Notes: a model not told the origin generated them from the letters alone. Counted from the stretch's first letter, positions 8,695-17,185 are shown. The stretch: DNA of 64,000 nucleotides from Burkholderiaceae bacterium (GCA_024235955.1 JACKLJ010000005.1:103152-167151), one strand, 5' to 3'. Numbers and translations: made by a program.

Positions 8695-8871
8695 GGGTCA
8701 CCGCCAGAAGGCGCCCGTCGCCATCTCCGGGCAGGGCGAGCCCTATTTGTCCGGGGACGGGCAGCTTTTCGGCGTTTCCGGCCCAAAAAGTTGGCGCGTC
8801 CGGCGCCGCCGTGGTATCCACGGCGCAACAGGTGCGCCGGCAGGGGCGCTGGCCTCCCTAAAATTCAAACG
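8695..8871 (+). promoter_or_regulatory. Leader and promoter region of the surface-structure operon
   Basis: This 177-bp gap holds no gene. It contains a perfect 8-bp hairpin with a 3-nt loop (8807-8825, CGCCGTGG/CCACGGCG) and further GC-rich self-complementary stretches. A TAAAAT -10-like box lies at 8859-8864 with no clear -35. If that box is used, transcription begins close to 8872, which argues for a start codon at 8890 or for a leaderless message. Confidence 0.35.
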
Positions 8872-11109
8872 ATGTTCTTACGTGGCTCGATGCGTGGGCG
8901 AGCCGATGCGATCGGCCCGTGGGCGCGTGCGTGGCAGATGCCCGGACTCGCCCTGCCCGCTGTGCTCTGCGCGAGCGCTGCACTGGCCGCGCCCGTGGAA
9001 TCGCTGAGCCTGGAACAGCTGGAAGCCCAGAGGCGCGCCGAAACTGCGCAGCAGCGCGGTTACCAGGACCGCTTCATGAAGGAGAGCGACGCGTCTGGCA
9101 CCGGTGACCAGGCGCAGAAGGCGGCTTCGCCCGAGCCCATGGGCCTGCGCAGCTGGCTGCTGGAAACCCGGCTGGGTGGTACGACCGCGTCGGCCACCGG
9201 CGCCGATGGCTACCGCCAGGGCGAATGGGGCGTACGGGCTGAATACCGGCTGGAGACGCTCAACCACGGCGACTGGCTGTTTCAGGCGGACGGACGGCTC
9301 AGCAGCGGTGACACCGGCCTGGGCCTGGGCGGCGGCTGGTGGGGCAGCACGACCCGGCGCAGCGGCCTGCGGGCCACGGTGACCAATCTCGGCCTGCCGG
9401 TGACGAGCCATTGGCTGGCCGACACCCGCGTCGGCGACATCTACAGCGAGCTGACCACCGGGCTGGCGCGCGCCCAGCGCCTGTCGCTCGGCACCACCAC
9501 GCTGCGCGGCTTCAGCACCCGGCTCTACAGCGGCGGTACCGAGCTACGGGCCGGCTGGGGTGAGCGAGGTGACCTGGCCGGCGGCCCGTACCCTGGCTTC
9601 GAGGCCAGCCAGGGGCGCCTGGGCTGGTTCGGGGGCACGCGGCCCTGGGGCGAGCGCGGCTACGTGGCCGCGCAGCTGGGTGTGGCGCAAGGCATTCCGC
9701 AGTTTTACACCGGCTGGCTGCCGGACAGTGGCCAAGGGCGCCAGGATGTGACGAGCTGGGCGCTGGCGGTGGGTCAGGGGCGCAGCTCGGTTCTGGAAAG
9801 CGAGCGCTGGCGCTGGCGCGCCAGCCTGCTCGGCAGCCACCGCAGCGCCGACGGCACGCTGGCCGGGGCATCGGATGCGCAAGGCCTGTATGTGGAGGCG
9901 GGGCGGCGTTTTGGGCGCTTCTCCCATGAGTTCGGGTTCCACGCGGGGCGGCCGGACCTGTATTTTGGCGACCAGCGCCTGTACGGCGGCACCCGCGGCC
10001 TGTACTGGCGCATGGATTACAGCGCCCTGCGGCTGAACTGGGGCCTGGGCCTGGATCACGAAAGCGCCGGCACCAGCGGCGGCGGCCTCTACCCGGGCTA
10101 CCGGCGCACGGCCCTGAGCGCCAACGTGCAGATCGCGCTGGATCGCCAGAGTTCGCTCGGCGGCAGCCTCAGCCTGGCGCAGGGCCGCTACAGCGCGGCC
10201 TCCGAAGGGCTGCCGGACCCCAGCAACCGCAGCGCCTACGCCTATGCCTTCTACCAGACGCGCATCGGCGACTGGCCACGCACGCGACTGAGCCTCACGC
10301 TGCGCCGTAACGAGCAGATCGTGCTCGACAGCGCCGCAGCCACCGGGCAGGAACTGCAGTGGGAGCAGGACTGGCTGGCTCCGGGCGACGGCGTGCATGA
10401 ACCCGAGCTGACCAGCACCCTGGGCTACGCCTGGGACCGCAGCAGCGGCCAGACCCGCCGCTACCCCACCGCTGGCCTGCGCTTCAGGCGCTGGTTCGAC
10501 AGCCGCAGCTTCATCAACGGCAACCTGCGCTACACCTCCACGCAGGGCAACCTGGCGACCAGCCGGGGCCTGTCGGGCAGCGTGAGCGCCGAGCGCGAAC
10601 TCGGGCAGGGCTGGCGCCTGGGGCTGATGGTCAGCCTCAACGAGGCGCGCACCACCACGGCGGCGCTGCCGGCGTTTGAGCCCACGGTGTACCGTTCGCA
10701 AGAGCGCTCAGCCTACGTCTTCCTGCGCTGGGAGGGTCGCGCCGGCCAGCCCTACCCGGTGATCGGCCAGCGTGCCGACGGCCGCGGCACGGGGCGCATC
10801 GTGGGCCAGGTCTTCCTCGACGCCAACGGCGACGGCCGCCGGCAGGCCGACGAACCCGGCGCGGGGCGGGTCGAGGTGGTGCTGGGCGGGCGTTACCGAA
10901 CCCTCACCGACGCCCAGGGCCGGTTCGAGTTTCCGGTGGTCGCCACGGGTGCGCAGCACCTGACGGTGACGCTGGACACGGTGCCCCTGCCCTGGGGGCT
11001 GGCCTCCGAGGCCGGTACCAGCGTGCTGGTGCCGCTCCGGGGCGACGCGACGGTGGAATTGCCGCTGGTCCGCAGCGGCGCGAATAACCCTAAAGGAACC
11101 GTGAATTAA
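8872..11109 (+). CDS. Large outer-membrane beta-barrel protein with C-terminal SdrD-B/carboxypeptidase-regulatory-like domain; candidate divergent usher
   Basis: A 745-residue exported protein with a signal peptide ending in ASAALA. Residues about 90-630 alternate polar and hydrophobic residues in many short strands rich in Gly, Trp, Tyr and Arg, as in a large outer-membrane barrel. A segment TRVGDIYSE...TTTLRGFSTR recalls the GD...RG strands of fimbrial ushers, but the classical usher N-terminal and plug domains are not evident. Residues about 640-745 form an Ig-like module (GQVFLDANGDGRRQADEPGA, TDAQGRFEFP) of the SdrD-B type. It heads an operon of pilin-like proteins and a PapD-like chaperone, suggesting an assembly pore. 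ATG at 8872 is used; 8890 and 8938 are alternatives. Confidence 0.65.
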   Translation: MFLRGSMRGRADAIGPWARAWQMPGLALPAVLCASAALAAPVESLSLEQLEAQRRAETAQQRGYQDRFMKESDASGTGDQAQKAASPEPMGLRSWLLETRLGGTTASATGADGYRQGEWGVRAEYRLETLNHGDWLFQADGRLSSGDTGLGLGGGWWGSTTRRSGLRATVTNLGLPVTSHWLADTRVGDIYSELTTGLARAQRLSLGTTTLRGFSTRLYSGGTELRAGWGERGDLAGGPYPGFEASQGRLGWFGGTRPWGERGYVAAQLGVAQGIPQFYTGWLPDSGQGRQDVTSWALAVGQGRSSVLESERWRWRASLLGSHRSADGTLAGASDAQGLYVEAGRRFGRFSHEFGFHAGRPDLYFGDQRLYGGTRGLYWRMDYSALRLNWGLGLDHESAGTSGGGLYPGYRRTALSANVQIALDRQSSLGGSLSLAQGRYSAASEGLPDPSNRSAYAYAFYQTRIGDWPRTRLSLTLRRNEQIVLDSAAATGQELQWEQDWLAPGDGVHEPELTSTLGYAWDRSSGQTRRYPTAGLRFRRWFDSRSFINGNLRYTSTQGNLATSRGLSGSVSAERELGQGWRLGLMVSLNEARTTTAALPAFEPTVYRSQERSAYVFLRWEGRAGQPYPVIGQRADGRGTGRIVGQVFLDANGDGRRQADEPGAGRVEVVLGGRYRTLTDAQGRFEFPVVATGAQHLTVTLDTVPLPWGLASEAGTSVLVPLRGDATVELPLVRSGANNPKGTVN

Positions 11110-11237
11110 GGCCGTGACTTGTTACAGTCGCCGACGCGTGTTGCGAGGCGCGGTGGTTGTGAAATGGACTCCCAATCCCAACAATTGATACGTTGGTTTA
11201 CAAGACCACTCATCAATTCACTTTCTGGGAGTTCGTT

Positions 11238-11864
11238 ATGTTTACTCGGTCTTCTGTTGCTCTGAAAGCCGCAACGGCGTTGACACTTGCCATGATCGCG
11301 GGTGGCGCCATGGCGGAAAGCCAGTACGGCTACGATTCGACCGGCACTGGAAGTGCCGTCACGGCGCAGGCCAAGGTCAATCTCAAGGTGACCGTGCCCA
11401 AGCTGATCCTGCTTCGCGTGGGCTCGACCAACACCACCGTTGACGAACTGGCCTGGACCGCCAGTCTGAGCATTCCGGCGGTGCCGACCACGCCGTCTGC
11501 CAGCGCCAACAACGTCAATGTCGACTGGAGCGGTGCTGCGCCCACGGGGAGCACCAGCGCCAATCCCGCAGCGCTGTCGGTCTACGCCTGGACCAACAGC
11601 AGCGGCGGTGGCAGCCTGAGTTACGCCGCGACGGCTTTTGCCACCGGTGGCCCCACTTTGTCTGCGATCTCCGTGACGGCGGGCGCCGGTTTGGCGCACC
11701 CCACGCCGACGGCGCTGGCCGGGACCAGCACGGCTCCGGCGACCTTTGCCAGGAACACGCTGGCCACCGGCAGCTGGACCTACTCGCTCAGCGGTACCGG
11801 CGCAGCCGGCTGGGCGGCCGGCAGCTACACCTCGACAGTAACCTACACAGCCACTAGCATCTGA
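11238..11864 (+). CDS. Exported pilin-like subunit (surface-structure operon, subunit 1)
   Basis: A 208-residue secreted protein with a clear signal peptide (cleavage after GGAMA). The mature part is a Ser/Thr/Ala-rich beta protein with the motif KVTVPKLILLRVGS and ends WAAGSYTSTVTYTATSI, an alternating beta strand like the donor/last strand of chaperone-assembled subunits. The opening KLILLRVG block, PTTP and NVDWSG recur in the last gene of the operon (FLFFRIG, PTTP, GVNWSG), so the two are paralogues. ATG at 11238 has GGGAG seven bases upstream. The 128 bp before it contain a 7-bp inverted repeat (AATTGAT 11183-11189, ATCAATT 11212-11218) that could be regulatory. Likely the major subunit by position. 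Confidence 0.65.
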   Translation: MFTRSSVALKAATALTLAMIAGGAMAESQYGYDSTGTGSAVTAQAKVNLKVTVPKLILLRVGSTNTTVDELAWTASLSIPAVPTTPSASANNVNVDWSGAAPTGSTSANPAALSVYAWTNSSGGGSLSYAATAFATGGPTLSAISVTAGAGLAHPTPTALAGTSTAPATFARNTLATGSWTYSLSGTGAAGWAAGSYTSTVTYTATSI

Positions 11865-11893
11865 CGCATGCCGTCTTGCCAGCCGCCCGCCTG

Positions 11894-12532
11894 ATGCCGC
11901 GACCGCTCTGCCGTGTCTTGCTTCGCGGTGCGGCGGCTGCCGCGCTGGCGCTCGGCGCGGCGATGGCGGCGCCAGCGGTGATGACCACCGTGACCAACGA
12001 CACGGGCTCGTCCAACTACCAGTTGGTGCTGCGGGTGGGTTCGGCGGTGGGCGTGGATACCGTCAGCTTCAGCGTCACGGGCAACAACGTTGCCATCAAC
12101 CCGGCCCAGGTCACCGGCACGCCGGACATCGATGTCTGGGTGCTGCCGTTGCGGCCGGCGGGCAATACCACGACGTCACGCCCGGTGTCGCTCACCGTGG
12201 ATTCCTCGGGCGGCATGGCCTGCCAGTCCGGCGGCTGCGGCGCCACGGTGATTCCCTTCAGCAAGGTCAGCTGGGCGGCTTCCAACAACGGCGCGGCCAG
12301 CTCTGGCGACATCCAGAGCGGCACGTTCACCGGCAGTGCGGCGCAACAGATCGCCAGCTTCGAGGCCAACACCACCTATTGCTCGATCCCGTTCATTTTC
12401 TGGTGCTTCGGATGGGCCTATCAGACCCAGCAGCTGAACCAGACGCGCATGCGCTTCTTCTACGCCAACGACGTGATCTACCCTGCCGGCACCTACACGG
12501 GCACGGTGCGCTTCACGGCGACGATGCAATGA
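11894..12532 (+). CDS. Exported pilin-like protein (surface-structure operon, subunit 2)
   Basis: A 212-residue exported protein with a signal peptide (ALALGAAMAAPA). It is a beta-rich domain with four cysteines in two close pairs (AC-GGC and YC-WC spacing), plausible periplasmic disulfides, and the terminal strand YPAGTYTGTVRFTATMQ that matches the ends of subunits 1 and 3. The ATG at 11894 is preferred over TTG at 11876 because it directly precedes the signal sequence. It overlaps the next gene by ATGA, so translation is coupled. Possibly a tip or adaptor subunit; that is inference. Confidence 0.6.
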   Translation: MPRPLCRVLLRGAAAAALALGAAMAAPAVMTTVTNDTGSSNYQLVLRVGSAVGVDTVSFSVTGNNVAINPAQVTGTPDIDVWVLPLRPAGNTTTSRPVSLTVDSSGGMACQSGGCGATVIPFSKVSWAASNNGAASSGDIQSGTFTGSAAQQIASFEANTTYCSIPFIFWCFGWAYQTQQLNQTRMRFFYANDVIYPAGTYTGTVRFTATMQ

Positions 12533-13029
12533 GGTCGAAACCGGCAAGGCGCTGGCGCGCGCAGTGCGTGTTGGCGGCGCTGGCCGCGCTGCTGGCGCTG
12601 CCGGTGGCGGCGCAGGTTGCGCGCCTCGACGACAGCGCTTCGCCGCGCGCCGAGGTGCAGGCGGATTTCGGCCACGCCACGCCGGTCGACGGTCACACCG
12701 TGCGCGTGCCGTTCGGGCGCGTCGAGTACCGGCTGGCCACCATGCCGTACGTCGGCAAGCGGGCCCGCATCTACTATGTGGTGCCGCCGCAGATTCCGGG
12801 GCTCACCACGCCGGGCGGGCTCACCGTGCAATGGCGCGCCAGCGGCCGATTCGCGCCGGGGCAGGCACAGCCGGGCATGCGTGTGCCGGTCTGGACCGGC
12901 GTGGTGCAGGGCCCGTGGCTCCAGGAATCGCTGGATTTGGATCTGCTGATCGATCTGCGCATGCTCCGGCTGCCGGGGAACGCGCCGCTAAGCTTTGAAT
13001 CCTATTTCGAGATCGAGGTGTTGCCATGA
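12529..13029 (+). CDS. Exported protein of unknown function in surface-structure operon
   Basis: I do not recognise this family. It encodes 166 residues: a signal peptide ending LALPVAA, then one probable beta domain with GRVEYRLATMPYVGKRARIYYV, a central WRASGRF and a C-terminal FESYFEIEVLP. No cysteine pair is seen in the mature part. It overlaps the preceding gene (ATGA) and the following chaperone gene (ATGA), so it is expressed in step with them. It could be an extra subunit, an anchor or an assembly factor. Confidence 0.6.
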   Translation: MRSKPARRWRAQCVLAALAALLALPVAAQVARLDDSASPRAEVQADFGHATPVDGHTVRVPFGRVEYRLATMPYVGKRARIYYVVPPQIPGLTTPGGLTVQWRASGRFAPGQAQPGMRVPVWTGVVQGPWLQESLDLDLLIDLRMLRLPGNAPLSFESYFEIEVLP

Positions 13030-13856
13030 AGTTGTCTGTTCGCCTGGCGCGGTGGCTGGCGGTGGCGGGTGTCGCCGGTGCCACGCTGCTGTCTGCCGGG
13101 CCGGTGATGGCCGCGGCCTTCGAACTGGCGGTCAGTCCGTCGCGTTTCGTGGTGGAGGGCAAGAGCGGCGAGCGCATCGGCCAGTCGATCGAGCTGCACA
13201 ACCTGGGCGCCCAGGCCACCGAGGTGGCCGTGCGCACCATCGACTGGAGCTTCAGCGAAGCGGGTGAGCTCACCTTCCACGACGCGCTCCAGCCCGGCAG
13301 TTGCCGGCCCTGGGTGTTGCTGGAGCGGCCGCGCCTGACGGTGCCGGCACGCGGCACGCGGAGCTTCCGCTTCCAGATCGAGGTGCCCAAGGACGCGCCG
13401 CGCGGCGAGTGCCGCTTCATGGTCGCGATCGAAGGGGTGGAGCCAGCGCAGAGCGCGGTGATCCAGAGCGGTGGCGCCAGCCTCGACCTGCCTGTGACCG
13501 GCCGCATCGCGGTGGCGGTGTATGCGCGCATCAACGGCGCGGAACCCAGGCTGGAGCTGAAGCAGATCGGCGTGCGCGCCATCAACGGCAAGCCCATGCC
13601 CTTTGTCACGGTGCACAACGCTGGCGATGCCCATGGCCGCCTGGACGGCGGGCTGGACGCCGCCGACGCCAGCGGCAAACCGCTGACGCTGCTGGTCGAT
13701 GGCTCGCCGGTGCTGGCGGGCCAGACACGCACGCTGCCGTTTACCGCGCGGGGTGACGACGACCGCGCGGTGCCTGCGCTCAAGTTCCCGCTCAAGGCCA
13801 AGGGCACGCTGGACTGGGAAAAGGGCGGCTTCAAGGTGGACACGGAGCTGAAGTGA
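13026..13856 (+). CDS. PapD-like periplasmic fimbrial chaperone
   Basis: A 276-residue periplasmic protein. The signal peptide (cleaved near AGPVMAA) is followed by an Ig-like domain FELAVSPSRFVVEGKSGERIGQSIELHNLG, as in pilus chaperones, with the strand GTRSFRFQIEVPKDAPRGECRF in the G1-F1 position, and a second domain about residues 165-276. Such chaperones hold subunits through donor-strand complementation and deliver them to an outer-membrane pore. It overlaps genes on both sides by four bases. The sequence is well away from classical FimC/PapD, closer in feel to archaic or alternative chaperones. Confidence 0.7.
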   Translation: MKLSVRLARWLAVAGVAGATLLSAGPVMAAAFELAVSPSRFVVEGKSGERIGQSIELHNLGAQATEVAVRTIDWSFSEAGELTFHDALQPGSCRPWVLLERPRLTVPARGTRSFRFQIEVPKDAPRGECRFMVAIEGVEPAQSAVIQSGGASLDLPVTGRIAVAVYARINGAEPRLELKQIGVRAINGKPMPFVTVHNAGDAHGRLDGGLDAADASGKPLTLLVDGSPVLAGQTRTLPFTARGDDDRAVPALKFPLKAKGTLDWEKGGFKVDTELK

Positions 13857-14548
13857 GCCTGGCCTCGGCCCCAGTTTGTCGCGCCGCTTTCCCTTGCGGC
13901 GGGCGGGGCGCTGCTGGCGCACTGGCCCGGGGTGCCGCAGTACTGCTCGCGGGGTGCGCAGCCCTGAGCGCGCAGGCGGACTCGGTGACCACCATCGGCG
14001 CGTTGCCCCGCACCGCGGCTGTCGATCTGAAGTTCCAGCTCAGCATCGACAAGTTCCTGTTCTTCCGCATCGGGGACGGCGCGCTGCCCAACGTGGGCGG
14101 CACCACGCCCGCCGTCAGCTTCAACGTGTCCGCGGCGATCCCGGCCCAGCCGACCACGCCCGTGTCCGGCAGCAACACCGGCGTGAACTGGAGTGGGGGT
14201 GCGCCATCGTTCACCGTCACGCCGAGCGGCAATGTGTTGCCGGTGGAGGTGCGCAGCAACGGCGGACAGGTCAGCCTGCGCGCGGCGGTCACCACGCCGC
14301 TCACCAGCGGCAGCGCCACGATCCCGATGTCCGATGTCGGTGTGACCAGCAGCGACGCCGCGCTGCCTGCGCCCGCCATCCCCGCCACGGGCACCGGCAC
14401 CGCCGTCAACGTGACAGGTGGCGGAAGCGGTGCCTACAACAGCCTGGTGACCCTGCGCAGCGCCAACTGGACTTTCTCCCTGGCCAGCGGCAACTACGCC
14501 GCCGGTGTCTACAACGGCCAGGTGACCTTCACGGCCAGCACGCCCTGA
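13853..14548 (+). CDS. Exported pilin-like subunit (surface-structure operon, subunit 3)
   Basis: A 231-residue protein starting at GTG, overlapping the chaperone stop by four bases. The N-terminus has a hydrophobic export signal. VLLAGCAALSAQA could be a lipobox (Cys43) or a normal cleavage after AQA. The mature domain has LSIDKFLFFRIGDG, PTTP and GVNWSGG, matching subunit 1, and a final alternating strand YAAGVYNGQVTFTASTP. It is the last gene of the operon. A lipoprotein reading would make it a base or anchor; a plain signal peptide would make it a minor subunit or tip. Confidence 0.62.
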   Translation: MSLASAPVCRAAFPCGGRGAAGALARGAAVLLAGCAALSAQADSVTTIGALPRTAAVDLKFQLSIDKFLFFRIGDGALPNVGGTTPAVSFNVSAAIPAQPTTPVSGSNTGVNWSGGAPSFTVTPSGNVLPVEVRSNGGQVSLRAAVTTPLTSGSATIPMSDVGVTSSDAALPAPAIPATGTGTAVNVTGGGSGAYNSLVTLRSANWTFSLASGNYAAGVYNGQVTFTASTP

Positions 14549-14576
14549 GGGCTGGCGCCCCCCCCCGCTCGGTCGC

Positions 14577-15704
14577 TCAGTCGCCCAGCGCCGGATAGTC
14601 GGTGTAGCCGTGCGCGCCGCCGCCGTACATGGTGGCCTTGTCCAGGCCCTGGTAGGGGCCGCCGCGGCGCAGGCGTTCGGTGAGGTCGGGCATGCAGATG
14701 AAGGCCTTGCCGAAGGCCACCAGGTCGGCGCGGCCGGAGGCGATGGCGTCTTCGGCCAGTTGCGGGTCGTAGCCGTTGTTGACAATCCAGGCGCCGTGGC
14801 CGCCGGCCTGGCGGTAGGCGGCCTTCAGCGCGGCGTAGTCGAACGGGCGGCCTTCGACCTCGCGCGGGCCGCCGGTGGCGCCCTCGATCACGTGCACGTA
14901 GGCCAGGCCCATGGTGGCGAGCTGACGGATCAGGTAGTCGAACAGCGGCTGCGGGTCGGCATCGACGATGTCGTTGGCCGGCGTGACGGGCGACAGGCGG
15001 ATGCCCACGCGGTCGTGGCCGACGGCGTCGGCCACGGCGCGGGTGACCTCGAGCATCAGGCGGGCACGGTTCTCGATGCTGCCGCCGTAGTCGTCGGTGC
15101 GCTGGTTGGCGCCGGTCTTGAGGAACTGGTCCAGCAGGTAGCCGTTGGCGCCGTGGATCTCCACGCCGTCGAAGCCGGCCGACTTGACGGCGTTGCGGGC
15201 GGCGGCGGCGAAGTCGTGCACGATGCCGGGGATCTCGTGGCGGTGCAGCGCGCGCGGCTCGCTGGTCTGGGCGAAGCCGCCCTTGCCTTCGCCGTCGATC
15301 AGGTAGGTCTTGGTGTTGGCGCGGATGGCCGAGGGCGCCACCGGATCGGCGTTGTCCGGCTGCAGCAGGTGGTGCGAGACGCGCCCCACGTGCCACAGCT
15401 GGCAGACCATCCTGCCGCCGACGGCGTGCACGGCCTGGGTCACCTTCTTCCAGCCGTCGAGCTGCTCGGTGCCGTACAGGCCGGGCACGTCGGCATAGCC
15501 CTGCCCCTGCGGGCTGATGGCGGTAGCCTCGCTGACGATCAGGCCGGCGCCGCGTTCAGGATCGGCGCGCTGGGCGTAGTAGGTGGCCATCAGCGCGGTG
15601 GGGATGGCGCCCGGCGCGCGGTTGCGGGTCAGCGGGGCCATGACGACGCGGTTGGCGACGTCGATGGCGCCCACATGCAGGGGGGAGAACAAGCTCGGTT
15701 TCAT
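14577..15704 (-). CDS. Old yellow enzyme family alkene reductase (NemA-like)
   Basis: A 375-residue cytosolic FMN enzyme that reduces activated C=C bonds (enones, maleimides, nitro-esters) with NAD(P)H. Visible signatures are MAPLTRNRA at the FMN site, QLWHVGRVSH, the substrate-binding HGANGYLLDQFL with the His-Asn pair, NQRTDDYGGSIENR and the C-terminal VAFGKAFI phosphate site. The start is ATG at 15704, directly before KPSLFSPLHVG. It converges on the surface-structure operon and is divergent from an MFS exporter, a pairing that suggests a shared response to electrophiles. Confidence 0.93.
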   Translation of the reverse strand: MKPSLFSPLHVGAIDVANRVVMAPLTRNRAPGAIPTALMATYYAQRADPERGAGLIVSEATAISPQGQGYADVPGLYGTEQLDGWKKVTQAVHAVGGRMVCQLWHVGRVSHHLLQPDNADPVAPSAIRANTKTYLIDGEGKGGFAQTSEPRALHRHEIPGIVHDFAAAARNAVKSAGFDGVEIHGANGYLLDQFLKTGANQRTDDYGGSIENRARLMLEVTRAVADAVGHDRVGIRLSPVTPANDIVDADPQPLFDYLIRQLATMGLAYVHVIEGATGGPREVEGRPFDYAALKAAYRQAGGHGAWIVNNGYDPQLAEDAIASGRADLVAFGKAFICMPDLTERLRRGGPYQGLDKATMYGGGAHGYTDYPALGD

Positions 15705-15827
15705 GGCAGTGGCAACGGGTAACGGAACCTGCGCGCCATTGTGCGCCAACCGCACGGCGCTCTGATTCCGTGCGGCTTGGTAGTGTCACGCGTTCCGTGG
15801 CAACGCCCATGCCCGGACAATGGGGTC

Positions 15828-17096
15828 ATGCCCCCCGTGTCCGACACCTTGCCCGCCGCCTCCGGGCCGGCCGACCGGCCCCTCAGCGCGCTGCTGTGGC
15901 TGGCGCTGGCGTTGTCGATGGGTGCGGCGGTGTCGCTGGGCGTCACGCGCTTCGCCTATGGCCTGCTGCTGCCGGTGATGCGGGACGACCTGCACTGGAG
16001 CTACACGCTGGCCGGCGCCATGAACACCGCCAACGCCGCCGGCTACCTGCTGGGCGCCCTGGGCACGCCCTGGCTGATGCGGCGCTTCGGCGCGGCGCGG
16101 GTGCTGCTGGGCGGCGCGCTGCTGGCCAGCCTGTTCATGGCGGCCTCGGGCTTCTTCACGGCGGCCGGGCCGCTGCTGGCGCAGCGCCTGCTGGCGGGGG
16201 TGGCGAGCGCGTTTGTGTTCGTGGCCGGCGGCCTGCTGGCGGCGCGGCTGGGCGCGCAGGCGCCGCAGCATTCCGGCCTGCTGCTGGGGCTGTACTACGG
16301 CGGGGTGGGTTGGGGCATCGCGGCGTCGGCGCTGGCCACGCCGGCGCTGCTGGCGGCGGCGCGGGGCGTGCCGCACGGCTGGGCCTGGGCCTGGTGGGGG
16401 CTGGCGCTGTTGTGCGTGCTGGCCACGCTGCCGATGCTGGTGCCCGCCAGAACGCTTCAAAAACAGGAGCTGCCTGCGCCCGCCACAAAAGGGTCAGAGC
16501 CCCAAAAGGCTTTGCATCGGGTGCACTGGCGGCCGATGGGCTGGGCCCTGGCCGGCTACCTGATGTTCGGCGTCGGCTACATCGGCTACATGACCTTCGT
16601 GATCGCCCTGCTGCGCGAGCGTGGTGTGGCGCCGGCCTCGATCACCTGGTTCTACACGCTGCTCGGGCTGGCGGTGGTGGCGTCGGCGCGCATCTGGGCC
16701 GGGCTGCTGACGCGGGCGCGGGCCGGCGGCGCGCTGGCGCTGCTGAACGCCCTGCTCGGCGTGGCGACGATCCTGCCGGCGCTCACGGGGGCGTGGCCGG
16801 TGGTGCTGGTCTCGGGCCTGCTGTTCGGGGCGGTGTTCCTGTCGGTGGTGGCCTCGACCACGGCCTTTGTGCGGCACAACCTGGCGCCGGTGCAATGGCC
16901 GGCGGGCATCAGCGCCTTCACCATCATCTTCGCGGCGGGGCAGATCGTCGGCCCCACGGTGGTGGGCTGGATCGCCGACGGCCCGGGCGGGCTGGCGCGC
17001 GGGCTGGTCTATTCCGCCGCTGCGCTGTGGCTGGGGGCGCTGCTGGCATGGCGGCAGCGGCCCTTGCCAGGTGGCGCGGATGGGACCGCGCTCTGA
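15828..17096 (+). CDS. MFS transporter, YbfB/YjiJ-like
   Basis: A 422-residue inner-membrane protein with twelve predicted helices and the start GVTRFAYGLLLPVMRDDLHWSYTLAG, which matches the YbfB/YjiJ branch of MFS exporters. Substrate unknown. Residues about 210-230, in the cytoplasmic loop between helices 6 and 7, are encoded by a family A repeat (16455-16515) and read LQKQELPAPATKGSEPQKA, a tolerant place for an insertion. It is divergent from the old yellow enzyme gene with a short shared promoter region. Confidence 0.85.
   Translation: MPPVSDTLPAASGPADRPLSALLWLALALSMGAAVSLGVTRFAYGLLLPVMRDDLHWSYTLAGAMNTANAAGYLLGALGTPWLMRRFGAARVLLGGALLASLFMAASGFFTAAGPLLAQRLLAGVASAFVFVAGGLLAARLGAQAPQHSGLLLGLYYGGVGWGIAASALATPALLAAARGVPHGWAWAWWGLALLCVLATLPMLVPARTLQKQELPAPATKGSEPQKALHRVHWRPMGWALAGYLMFGVGYIGYMTFVIALLRERGVAPASITWFYTLLGLAVVASARIWAGLLTRARAGGALALLNALLGVATILPALTGAWPVVLVSGLLFGAVFLSVVASTTAFVRHNLAPVQWPAGISAFTIIFAAGQIVGPTVVGWIADGPGGLARGLVYSAAALWLGALLAWRQRPLPGGADGTAL
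16455..16515 (+). repeat. Dispersed repeat family A, copy 2 (in frame inside MFS gene)
   Basis: It carries AGGAGCTGCCTGCGCCCGCC, CAGAGCCCCAAAAGGCTTTG, the same core as the intergenic copies, yet lies in frame within the central loop of the transporter. Confidence 0.75.
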
Positions 17097-17185
17097 CCCG
17101 GATTTGCGCTAAGGTTGATGCATGAGCCCCAGCCCGGCCGCCCCGGAGGGGTTCGCACCGCAGTGCAGAGCACGGAGGTTACTGG

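Noticed and set aside
8730..8800. Cyclic-di-GMP riboswitch
   Set aside because: The conserved GACGCAAAGC core and tetraloop arrangement are not met; kept only as a weak structured-leader observation.
12821..14785. Long minus-strand open frame of 654 codons opposite the chaperone and pilin genes
   Set aside because: It is antisense to well-supported genes, has no family motif and arises from high GC third positions.
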